36,780 nt of DNA from Deltaproteobacteria bacterium. GTDB taxonomy: Bacteria > Desulfobacterota > DSM-4660 > Desulfatiglandales > HGW-15. Location: contig JAGVAP010000003.1 in assembly GCA_020060215.1 (NCBI GenBank), positions 1 to 36,780 on the forward strand, read 5' to 3'. A program made the translations under genes and the position numbers. Under the pieces are notes generated by a model. It ran no database searches, was not told the DNA's origin, and worked only from the letters and a program-made list of their open reading frames with translations. Shown here one piece after another: positions 31,146 through 36,780 of the stretch. Position 1 is the first letter of the stretch. Each line of letters opens with the position of its first letter.

Positions 31146-31161
31146 TGTCGTAAATGTCACA
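31146..31161. promoter_or_regulatory. CRP-type site TGTCG-N6-TCACA (distal)
   Basis: TGTCGTAAATGTCACA shares the spacing and AAATGTCACA half of the proximal site and deviates from consensus at one position of the left half-site. The two site centres are exactly 30 bp apart, about three helical turns, so two dimers would bind on the same face of the DNA. Confidence 0.5.
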
Positions 31162-31168
31162 TAAGGAT

Positions 31169-31201
31169 AAAAAGCCTGGATGGTTTCACGGACATACCAT
31201 C
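31169..31201 (-). terminator. Terminator-like hairpin behind the 117-aa gene
   Basis: On the minus strand GATGGT and ACCATC form a 6-bp stem with an 11-nt loop, followed after five bases by TTTTT. The stem is short and the gap to the T-run is not ideal. It would separate the two small upstream genes from the regulatory region of the giant gene. Confidence 0.35.
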
Positions 31202-31235
31202 GTCGGCCAGCAAAATGCTCCGAAAGCGGCTATCT

Positions 31236-31589
31236 TCATTTCTTGTCCGGCAGGGGGACGGATGCGGGGGGCCTCGCTTCGGGTCTCGCAGGCGGGACGG
31301 GTGGACTCGGCCGCCGGTACGGGGCTGCGAACTGGCCCGGGGCGGGCCTCTGCATGTTCGTCGCCAGCTTCTTCAACTCTGCAGATTGCATATCGAACGC
31401 CTTTCTGAGCTGCACCAATTCCGCGGCTTGGGTTTTGGTGCCCCTGTAAGCGCTGTATGCAAACACGATGTTGATGATGATACCAATCACCACCACGGCT
31501 GCCGTGATGAGAAAAACCGGATTGGTGCTGCGAACGGACAGCAGATAGCCTTTCGTTTTCGTCCCTGATAGTGGATTCGAGATTTCCAT
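31236..31589 (-). CDS. Small single-pass membrane protein with coiled coil and Pro-rich tail (117 aa)
   Basis: No family recognised. Start: ATG at 31589 with AAGGAG six bases upstream; an in-frame TTG overlapping that region is rejected. Residues ~1-22 are polar, ~24-45 form one strong TM helix (FLITAAVVVIGIIINIVFAY), ~50-80 are predicted helical with a heptad-like pattern (AAELVQLRKAFDMQSAELKK), and the last ~35 residues are rich in proline, arginine and alanine. The short N-terminus, single TM and extended C-terminal part fit an inner-membrane protein reaching into the periplasm. It lies 71 nt after the STN-domain gene in the same direction and is probably co-transcribed with it. Confidence 0.72.
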   Translation of the reverse strand: MEISNPLSGTKTKGYLLSVRSTNPVFLITAAVVVIGIIINIVFAYSAYRGTKTQAAELVQLRKAFDMQSAELKKLATNMQRPAPGQFAAPYRRPSPPVPPARPEARPPASVPLPDKK

Positions 31590-31660
31590 GGCCGGCTCCT
31601 TTTCCAAAAAAGCTTGAGTGTTCTTACCGTGACATCATGCCATCCCATCTTCAATTTTTC

Positions 31661-32230
31661 TCATGGGGCATTCCCTGGTCCGGGCACCTTGTAGGGCCTC
31701 TTCACAGGCGGCCTCCCCCGCGGTTGTCTGAAATCAAAATGGTTACCGGGACCCGCAGGCTGACGGGGCTCGGGAATCCCAACCCCCGTGGGGGCAGTCT
31801 GAACCGGCGCAGAGACGGAGAGACCCCTGGGATGCGAGGGACCGGAAGAGGCTGCAGGCAATGATCTGTCCCCCTGTCCCGCTTCCCCGTAGAGATAGAC
31901 TCCTATCAGCTGCCTTTGTGAGTCAAAGATACAAGAGTGGTTCAGAGACAGAGATCGGAGGATTTTCCTGATGCCCTCCTCAAGCGCCAGGTCACTGAAC
32001 TCCGCCGTGACCTCTTTTTCGAATACCCCCCTGCTGCCTTTGAACCATATCCTGGTTTCCCGCTCGATCTGCTCGAGAACGATTCCGAGCTTTACGCGCT
32101 CTACACTTGCGGAAAGGGTGTCGCCCGTGAACTCAAGAACTGGGTTGACTCGCTGTGCCGGAGCTTTGGACGCATCGAAGCACAGGAGAAGGAGGAGGAG
32201 CAGCGCAAACGAGATTCTATGCACGGTCAT
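31661..32230 (-). CDS. Secreted protein with secretin/TonB short N-terminal (STN)-like domain (189 aa)
   Basis: The ORF is open far upstream, but the ATG at 32230 starts a proper signal peptide (MTVHRISF, then seven leucines; cleavage expected after APAQ), so this start is chosen although no clear ribosome site is visible. Residues ~45-105 read as an STN domain: VKLGIVLEQIERETRIWFKG, then EVTAEFSDLALEEGIRKILR, the beta-alpha pattern that begins secretins and TonB-dependent receptors. The remaining ~80 residues are proline/glycine-rich and probably disordered. An STN domain without a secretin or barrel is unusual but known in small periplasmic proteins. With the one-TM protein behind it, it could form an envelope pair; any link to export of the giant protein is speculation. 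Confidence 0.72.
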   Translation of the reverse strand: MTVHRISFALLLLLLLCFDASKAPAQRVNPVLEFTGDTLSASVERVKLGIVLEQIERETRIWFKGSRGVFEKEVTAEFSDLALEEGIRKILRSLSLNHSCIFDSQRQLIGVYLYGEAGQGDRSLPAASSGPSHPRGLSVSAPVQTAPTGVGIPEPRQPAGPGNHFDFRQPRGRPPVKRPYKVPGPGNAP

Positions 32231-32410
32231 AGACAATGTGTAAGCCTGCTTCGAGGTAATGGCGATCCTTGCTGAGATTCCGAGACATATTACTTCTGTA
32301 ATCCATTCCCTGGCAAGCTTCTTTTGGATTCCTATTTCACGGAGGTCAGCCCCGGTCGCTTGCCCCCGGAGGCGGCAAGAATGATCGAACAGTGAGTCCT
32401 GGTGGTCTTC

Positions 32411-32474
32411 TGGAGCAAGCTCCTGCTGGCGATCTTCTCGGAATTGAAAGAATCGCAAGCAGGAGCTTGCTCCT
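32411..32474. repeat. REP-like inverted repeat (GGAGCAAGCTCCTGC arms)
   Basis: The left arm TGGAGCAAGCTCCTGCT and the right arm AGCAGGAGCTTGCTCCT are reverse complements at 16 of 17 positions, with a 30-nt spacer. Each arm contains a near self-palindrome (GGAGCAAGCTCC). This is the look of a dispersed REP/BIME element. Other copies would have to be found elsewhere in the genome to prove it. Confidence 0.6.
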
Positions 32475-32642
32475 ACAAGAATAGAGCTCCAACGATATTC
32501 ATTCCTACTGAAGCTTATCCGCCGGTTCTTGGTTCATGGTGAGGGTTGGCATGCCAGTGGATTATTCCATCATTTAGAGTACTTGAACCGGAAGGACGGT
32601 AAAAGTGACCCGAAGCCCTTTTCCGCTTGACACCCTCCCCTC

Positions 32643-32671
32643 TTGTTTGATATACAAAACATGCGTTTAAT
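32643..32671 (+). promoter_or_regulatory. Possible promoter of the IclR gene
   Basis: TTGTTT (32643..32648), a 17-nt spacer and TTTAAT (32666..32671, 5 of 6 to TATAAT) precede the ATG at 32694 by a short leader. The spacer contains AAAC-N4-GTTT, a small dyad that could serve autoregulation as is common for IclR genes. The -35 match is poor. Confidence 0.35.
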
Positions 32672-32693
32672 ATGGAGAACAGATAGGCCCTTT

Positions 32694-33452
32694 ATGTCAC
32701 CTGCCTTCAAGAGAGTTCCTGCCATCGACAAGTGTTTTTCCATCCTGGAGCTGCTCGCCCGATCCAAAGAACCCATGGGCATCAGCGACATATCCGGAAA
32801 ACTTGATTTAAACAAGAGCACGGTGTTCAATATCGTCCATACACTCTCGGATCTCCATGTCCTTGAGAACCAGGCTGACGGCAAATTTGCTTTCGGCACG
32901 CGATTTTACATCCTGGGAAACATGGCGGGGAGGCGATCGGAGCTCATCCAGACCGCCCATCCTTTTCTGGAAAAGGTCAATGCTCAGACAAAGCTCTCGG
33001 CCTTCCTTGGGCTCCGTTCCGACCGCCGCGCCATCCTGATCGACAAGGTAGATTCGGCCTACGGGATCAAGCTCTCTTCCGAGATTGGTATGCAGATGCC
33101 GATCCTTGCTGGAGCCGGCATCAAGGCCATGCTTTCACAGCTCTCTGATGAGGAAATCGACGAGATCCTCGCCCGGACGGAGCTCAAGAGATATACACCA
33201 TTTTCCATCGTCGACAAGGCCGTCTACAAGTCGGAGATCCTTGAGGTCCGCGAAGAGGGGATCGCCTTTGATAGAGAAGAGTATATCGAGGGGATGATCG
33301 CCTTTGCCGTACCCATCAAGGCGAACAGCAGGGATTTTCAAGCATCCATCTGGGCTGTCGGCCTGACGCGCCAGGTGCCGAGCTCGTCCGTCCCGGAGCT
33401 GACCCAGTTGCTGAAAGGGATCTCCGAGGAGATCAGTTGTCGGTTCCTGTAG
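32694..33452 (+). CDS. IclR-family transcriptional regulator (252 aa)
   Basis: The N-terminal winged helix-turn-helix covers residues ~8-65 (PMGISDISGKLDLNKSTVFN as the HTH). The C-terminal IclR ligand-binding domain runs from ~80 to the end (VDSAYGIKLSSEIGMQMPIL, GAGIKAMLSQLSDEEI, GIAFDREEYIEGMIAFAVPI). Length is typical for the family. The frame is open back to a TTG at 32643 with an ATG at 32661, but ATG 32694 is chosen because MSPAFKRVPAIDKCFSILEL is how IclR proteins start and because a promoter-like sequence covers the upstream part. IclR proteins often sense aromatic or short-chain acids and control adjacent catabolic operons; here it stands directly before the bamB-like operon and likely controls it. 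Confidence 0.92.
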   Translation: MSPAFKRVPAIDKCFSILELLARSKEPMGISDISGKLDLNKSTVFNIVHTLSDLHVLENQADGKFAFGTRFYILGNMAGRRSELIQTAHPFLEKVNAQTKLSAFLGLRSDRRAILIDKVDSAYGIKLSSEIGMQMPILAGAGIKAMLSQLSDEEIDEILARTELKRYTPFSIVDKAVYKSEILEVREEGIAFDREEYIEGMIAFAVPIKANSRDFQASIWAVGLTRQVPSSSVPELTQLLKGISEEISCRFL

Positions 33453-33520
33453 AGGCAAACATATGGGCAACCCGAAACGAGCCATGATTACGGGCGCAGC
33501 AAGTTAGAGGAGGTCAAGAC

Positions 33521-33727
33521 ATGTATTTCAGGCTTTACTGCAACGTAAGGGAGATCGAAGCCCCGGATATAGAGACTGCCCGGCAAAAACTCAGGGATTC
33601 ACTGGATGAGGCTATCTGGCTGCTCCCGGTCACAGAGACGCCTTTAGCCCCTGCAGCAAGGGCACCTGCACGACCGGAAGTGAAGGAAAAGAAAGGCGGC
33701 CATGGTTCCATGACCGCACGCCATTGA
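33521..33727 (+). CDS. Small protein of unknown function (68 aa) between iclR and bamB-like gene
   Basis: The ORF has a very good ribosome site (AGAGGAGG, 7 nt before ATG) and lies in the operon between iclR and the tungstoenzyme gene, with gaps of 68 and 80 nt. The first ~38 residues (MYFRLYCNVREIEAPDIETA then ARQKLRDSLDEAIWLLPV) could fold as a strand followed by a helix. The second half is a proline/alanine/lysine-rich tail (ETPLAPAARAPARPEVKEKK). It has one cysteine, no TM and no signal peptide. It is not a MoaD/ThiS-like protein: it lacks the terminal Gly-Gly. It may be an operon-specific accessory protein; function unknown. Confidence 0.62.
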   Translation: MYFRLYCNVREIEAPDIETARQKLRDSLDEAIWLLPVTETPLAPAARAPARPEVKEKKGGHGSMTARH

Positions 33728-33807
33728 GAAAGCGACGAGCACGTAGAGGATGAACAACCTGCGCAGCCGGACATCCGGGTTGCGAAGAGACCGCAGAGGG
33801 GTAAGAG

Positions 33808-35766
33808 ATGAGGTACGCTGAAACAGGCTTTCAATTGGAAGTGGATCTAAGCCGGGGAAGCATCGAGAAGGTGGAGACCGATCCCAGAGATACGGCTCTT
33901 TATCTTGGAGGCAACGGGATGGACGCGAAGCTGCTCTATGAGAGGGTCCCTCCGGAAATCGATCCATGGTCTCCCGACAACCTGCTCATATTCGGCAACG
34001 GGCTGCTGAACGGCACATGCGTCCCCGGCGCAAACCGCGTGTCGGTCAATACCATTGCCCCCGTGAACGGATTCTTCGGGCATTCCCTCATGGGCGGATT
34101 CTTCGGGGCGGAGATGAAACAGGCCGGCTATGACCGGATCGTCATCCGGGGCGAGTCGCCCGACCTGGTCTACCTGGCCATCCACAACGACAAGGTCGAG
34201 ATCCGCGATGCCAGGCATCTTCGCGGAAAAGGGATGGTCGACACCCAGCGCATGATCCAGGAGGAGTTGAACGACCGGAGGGCCTGGGTGGCCGCCATCG
34301 GCCCGGCCGGGGAGAACAGGGTCATCATGGCTTCGATCGATTGCGGTAACTCGAGCGCGGCTCGAACGCCCGGGCCGGTCATGGGGGCCAAGAAGCTCAA
34401 GGCGATCGCCGTCCGGGGAACCAGGGACGTGTACCTCGCCCACCCCGCCGAGGCATGGGAGATGTGCTCGCGCCTGAGGAAGGAGCTCGATGCGAACCCC
34501 AATATCGGGGACTGGATGGCCACCGACGAAGACGACAGCTTCCATCACAACAACTTCTCCTGGGGCAATGCCCGTGTGCGCCGGAAGAACTTCTGGAGCC
34601 CGGAGCTCGAGGAGAGGTGGAGGAATCTCAAGTACGACCACATGAACCGCTGGACCGGCTGCTGGAACTGCCCCAAGGCATGCCACAACCTCATTCAGTG
34701 GCCGAACCGGCGTAGGTTTTCCTACAAGTGTTATGGAAAAGACACCTATCACATGGCCGCCTTCCAGGAGCTGGACTTCACCTTCGAGATACTCCCGATC
34801 GCGATGGACCTGGGATTCGACTCCTACTCCACCCCCCAGGTGATCGCTTTCGCCCTCGAGCTCCTGGATGCCGGGATCCTGACGGAGAAAGACTTCCCCG
34901 GGATGCCCTCCGACATCCGGCAGAGGTTCTACTATCTCCTTCACAAGATCGCATTCAGGGAGGACATTGGAGATGTCCTCGCCCATGGCACTTCCGGTGC
35001 GGCTGCCATCATCGGCAAGGGCGCCGAGAAGTTCGATCACAACACGGTCAAGAATTTTGAACAGCTGCCCATCAAGCTCGGCAAGCTCAATCCGGCCTAT
35101 TACCTGATGATCGCCACCGGTGAGGACATGGCGATCACCCAGATCGAGGGCTCCTTCCCGCAGGACCCGATCACCGATCCGGAGTTGAAGGAAGAGTTTA
35201 TCAAGAAGTGGATTGCGGTCCCGGACAAGAAGTTCCATGAGTGGTTCCGGCAGTGGGTCAAGCGCGATCAGCTGCCCGACGAGGCCATGGTCGAGATCTG
35301 TGATTGGAACGAGTGCATGCATTACCTGGATGACTCCCTGGGGTTGTGCGGATTCGTCTCTTCGTTCAGAGGTCAGTTCGGCGGCACCACCGGGTATCAC
35401 GTGTGGAATATGCCGCAGGTGATCACCCACGTGACGGGGATCGAGTTCGACAAAGACAGGTTATGGGAATGCTTCCAGAGGAACCGGAATCTGATCAGGG
35501 CCCTCAATAACCGAAGGGGTCTGAGGAGACACATGGAGAGGCCGCCTGAGGATCACTGGGCGGTAAGGAACGAGGAGTACGAGCAGCAGCTGCTCACGAA
35601 GTACTATGATTTCAAGGGTTGGACCTTTGACGGGATTCCCACCAAGGAGACGCTGGAGAGATTGAGCCTGGGCTATGTGGCGGAAGACCTCATCGAGAGG
35701 GGTGTTCTGACCGGGAATGAAGTCACTGCCCTCCAAGATCCCAGGGCTAAGAAAGAGAAGGAATAA
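33808..35766 (+). CDS. bamB: Tungsten-dependent aldehyde:ferredoxin oxidoreductase family enzyme, BamB-like (652 aa)
   Basis: A member of the AOR family carrying a bis-tungstopterin and one [4Fe-4S] cluster. The N-terminal domain (~1-210) contains the pterin-binding stretches, including AAIGPAGENRV (~162-172). The cluster ligands are present: GCWNCPKAC gives C285, C288 and C292, and the fourth is C514 in DDSLGLCGF. Length 652 fits BamB (about 650) better than archaeal AOR (about 605), and the start MRYAETGFQLEVDLSRGSIE is BamB-like. BamB is the active-site subunit of the ATP-independent class II benzoyl-CoA reductase of strict anaerobes. Syntrophic and sulfate-reducing bacteria often have several paralogues, some acting on other acyl-CoAs or aldehydes, so the substrate is uncertain. 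A GGGGTAAG ribosome site precedes the ATG. The bamC-like gene starts 16 nt after the stop. Confidence 0.87.
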   Translation: MRYAETGFQLEVDLSRGSIEKVETDPRDTALYLGGNGMDAKLLYERVPPEIDPWSPDNLLIFGNGLLNGTCVPGANRVSVNTIAPVNGFFGHSLMGGFFGAEMKQAGYDRIVIRGESPDLVYLAIHNDKVEIRDARHLRGKGMVDTQRMIQEELNDRRAWVAAIGPAGENRVIMASIDCGNSSAARTPGPVMGAKKLKAIAVRGTRDVYLAHPAEAWEMCSRLRKELDANPNIGDWMATDEDDSFHHNNFSWGNARVRRKNFWSPELEERWRNLKYDHMNRWTGCWNCPKACHNLIQWPNRRRFSYKCYGKDTYHMAAFQELDFTFEILPIAMDLGFDSYSTPQVIAFALELLDAGILTEKDFPGMPSDIRQRFYYLLHKIAFREDIGDVLAHGTSGAAAIIGKGAEKFDHNTVKNFEQLPIKLGKLNPAYYLMIATGEDMAITQIEGSFPQDPITDPELKEEFIKKWIAVPDKKFHEWFRQWVKRDQLPDEAMVEICDWNECMHYLDDSLGLCGFVSSFRGQFGGTTGYHVWNMPQVITHVTGIEFDKDRLWECFQRNRNLIRALNNRRGLRRHMERPPEDHWAVRNEEYEQQLLTKYYDFKGWTFDGIPTKETLERLSLGYVAEDLIERGVLTGNEVTALQDPRAKKEKE

Positions 35767-35782
35767 AGAAGGGGGCCTCGCC

Positions 35783-36334
35783 GTGGACAGCGATCGGAAA
35801 AAGACAAGAATCGTCAAAGAGATCAAGGTGGACAACAAGAAGTGCGTCGGCTGCAAGGCATGTGAGATAGCGTGCTCCGCCTTCCACGCCGTACCGAAGT
35901 ACAGCTCGGTGAATACCGCACGCTCCCGGATCATGGTGGTCATGGACGAAATGCGGGATGTGTTCGTCCCCATTCGTGCCGGCGCCTATACGGAAGCGGA
36001 GTGTAACGGGAGAAACCGCTACGTGATCGACGGCAAGGAGTATGACGAGTGCACCTTCTGCCCGGCCTCCTGCCCGTCGAGGGACGCCTTCAAGGATCCG
36101 GATTCGGGTCTCCCGCTCAAGTGCGATATGTGTGAGAACGTCCCGCCCCTGGAAAAGCCCATGTGCGTAGACGCATGCACCTTCGGCGCCTTGACGTACG
36201 AAGAAAGGCAAGTGGTGATAGAGGCTCCGGAACTGCAGAAGCGGGGCGAGATGGAGATCGGGTTGGAGCAGCTGATCAAGAGGTACGGATCGAAAAGGGT
36301 CATGGACACGGTGGCCCGGCTGTCAAAGAGATAG
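35783..36334 (+). CDS. bamC: Polyferredoxin-type electron-transfer subunit, BamC-like (183 aa)
   Basis: An iron-sulfur protein that would carry electrons to or from the tungstoenzyme. The cysteine pattern is CVGCKACEIAC (21, 24, 27, 31), CTFCPASC (90, 93, 97), CDMC (114, 117) and CVDAC (128, 132), as in four-cluster-type or HycB/DmsB-like ferredoxins; the CTFCPASC motif has a Cys in x3 spacing, so up to three clusters can be built. The start chosen is GTG at 35783, with AAGGGGG upstream. The ATG at 35717 inside the bamB-like gene would add 22 residues of unlikely sequence. It follows the bamB-like gene by 16 nt, as bamC does in known benzoyl-CoA reductase clusters. Confidence 0.82.
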   Translation: MDSDRKKTRIVKEIKVDNKKCVGCKACEIACSAFHAVPKYSSVNTARSRIMVVMDEMRDVFVPIRAGAYTEAECNGRNRYVIDGKEYDECTFCPASCPSRDAFKDPDSGLPLKCDMCENVPPLEKPMCVDACTFGALTYEERQVVIEAPELQKRGEMEIGLEQLIKRYGSKRVMDTVARLSKR

Positions 36335-36379
36335 GAGAGTTACAAGTGGAGCATCGGAGTAACTGCGCCAGTTCGGCTT

Positions 36380-36480
36380 GTAGGATGGGTGGAGCGGAGC
36401 GAAACCCATCGATTCGGAGCTTTGGAGATGGCGTTGACCGCACACCCAAGATGGATTCCGCTCCGCTCCACCCATCCTAC
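36380..36480. repeat. REP-like inverted repeat with 20-bp perfect arms
   Basis: The arms at 36380..36399 (GTAGGATGGGTGGAGCGGAG) and 36461..36480 are perfect reverse complements. The core GTAGGATGGGT...GAAACCCATC is itself a hairpin and resembles REP-type sequences dispersed in many proteobacterial genomes. Confidence 0.7.
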
Positions 36481-36547
36481 GCAACTTGGTGGCTTGTTGG
36501 TTGTTCCAAAGAAATAGATTCGAGGTTCGAGAAAACCCGTGTTTGGA

Positions 36548-36667
36548 GGTTGCTCAAAAATGGTCAGATGCAAGGCGCCCGATGTCACGGGAAGTGAGGC
36601 GTACCTGTAGTACGCCGCAGCGATGCGTGACGAGGGCAACGCCGCAGATGACCGTTTTTCAGCAACC
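36548..36667. repeat. 120-bp nested palindrome, MITE-like or dispersed repeat
   Basis: The outer arms GGTTGCTCAAAAA (36548..36560) and TTTTTCAGCAACC (36655..36667) pair at 12 of 13 positions. The inner arms GGCGTAC and GTACGCC (36598..36616) pair perfectly around CTGTA, and both pairs share the same centre (about 36607). From memory, very similar GGTTGCTCAAAAA...CAGCAACC sequences recur in deltaproteobacterial genomes. It contains no transposase. Confidence 0.65.
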
Positions 36668-36682
36668 GAAGGAAGGAACACA

Positions 36683-36780
36683 GTGGAAACAGTAGCCCCT
36701 TACAAAGAGATCATCGAGGTCATCAAGTCGAGCGGCGGGGAAGCGTTCAAGAGGTGCTTCCAGTGCGGGCTGTGCGACAC
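36683..36780 (+). CDS. Fe-S protein, N-terminus only (HdrD/GlpC/BamD-like; runs off right edge)
   Basis: Thirty-two codons from a GTG with AAGGAAGGAAC upstream. The visible residues include YKEIIEVIKSSGGEAFKR and then CFQCGLCDT, a Cys-x2-Cys-x2-Cys ferredoxin motif placed near residue 25-31 as in HdrD/GlpC-type and BamD-type electron-transfer proteins. After bamB and bamC analogues such a subunit is expected. Too short to say more. Confidence 0.6.
   Translation, partial: METVAPYKEIIEVIKSSGGEAFKRCFQCGLCD

Larger units (their letters stand above)
32231..32693. other. Divergent intergenic region (463 bp)
   Basis: This region separates the minus-strand block from the plus-strand bam-like operon. 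It holds a REP-like inverted repeat (32411..32474), a small hairpin (CTTGCC/GGCAAG, 32359..32379) without T-tract, and near its right end a possible iclR promoter. No ORF with a credible start was seen in it. Confidence 0.6.
36335..36682. other. 348-bp gap within the operon, filled by repeat elements
   Basis: No coding sequence is supported here. The gap contains a REP-like inverted repeat (36380..36480) and a 120-bp nested palindrome (36548..36667). The flanking genes both read to the right, so the elements lie inside what is otherwise a tightly spaced operon. Confidence 0.6.

Noticed and set aside
30623..31235. Cyclic-di-GMP or other known riboswitch in the leader of the giant gene
   Set aside because: No consensus core was found by eye on the minus strand.
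32231..32458. 76-residue N-terminal extension of the STN-domain protein
   Set aside because: The extension is of odd composition, overlaps the REP-like repeat and would bury the signal peptide that starts at 32230.
33521..33727. MoaD/ThiS-like sulfur carrier next to the tungstoenzyme
   Set aside because: The product has no C-terminal Gly-Gly and no beta-grasp pattern; its tail is Pro/Ala/Lys-rich.

Overview
The window (about 57-60% GC by eye, not computed) looks like a chromosomal segment of an obligately anaerobic bacterium, most likely Desulfobacterota (former Deltaproteobacteria). The pointers are a tungsten/molybdenum aldehyde:ferredoxin oxidoreductase of the BamB type followed by a BamC-like polyferredoxin and a further Fe-S protein under an IclR regulator, the diderm lipoprotein enzyme Lnt, a GAF/SpoIIE phosphatase with a 7TM sensor, and a giant secreted FG-GAP/TSP3 protein of a kind common in that group. 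The assignment is an inference.

Layout: all genes from 1 to 32,230 read on the minus strand, and all genes from 32,694 to the end read on the plus strand, meeting at a divergent 463-bp intergenic region. On the minus strand, from right to left, there are: a small secreted STN-domain protein (31661..32230) and a small one-TM protein (31236..31589); a 613-bp non-coding region with a terminator-like hairpin, two CRP-type palindromes 30 bp apart, a sigma70-like promoter and a long leader; one enormous gene (5714..30622, 8302 aa, about two thirds of the window); two secreted proteins directly behind it (571 aa and 132 aa) that look co-transcribed; a membrane PP2C/SpoIIE phosphatase (857 aa); and the 5' part of lnt, whose GTG start overlaps the phosphatase stop and which runs off the left edge.

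The giant protein is the highlight. It has a signal peptide, a seven-repeat FG-GAP propeller, a seven-repeat TolB-like propeller, a tandem pair of PQQ-like propellers, a 1041-aa multi-Ig module present twice (7.2 kb apart), an NHL propeller, Fn3/SbsA-like/carboxypeptidase-regulatory-like domains, three tandem copies of an unrecognised ~115-aa repeat, three tandem right-handed beta-helices, and finally a C-terminal metzincin-type zinc protease site (HExxHxxGxxH plus a Met-turn). About twelve calcium-binding TSP3-type linkers separate the modules. No known surface anchor or secretion signal is visible at its C-terminus, so how it leaves the periplasm is open.

On the plus strand, an IclR regulator precedes a 68-aa unknown protein, a bamB-like gene, a bamC-like gene, and the first 32 codons of another Fe-S protein. 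This fits an anaerobic aromatic acyl-CoA (benzoyl-CoA class II reductase type) or related tungstoenzyme electron-transfer operon. A 348-bp gap in this operon holds a REP-like inverted repeat and a 120-bp nested palindrome that looks like a small mobile or dispersed element.
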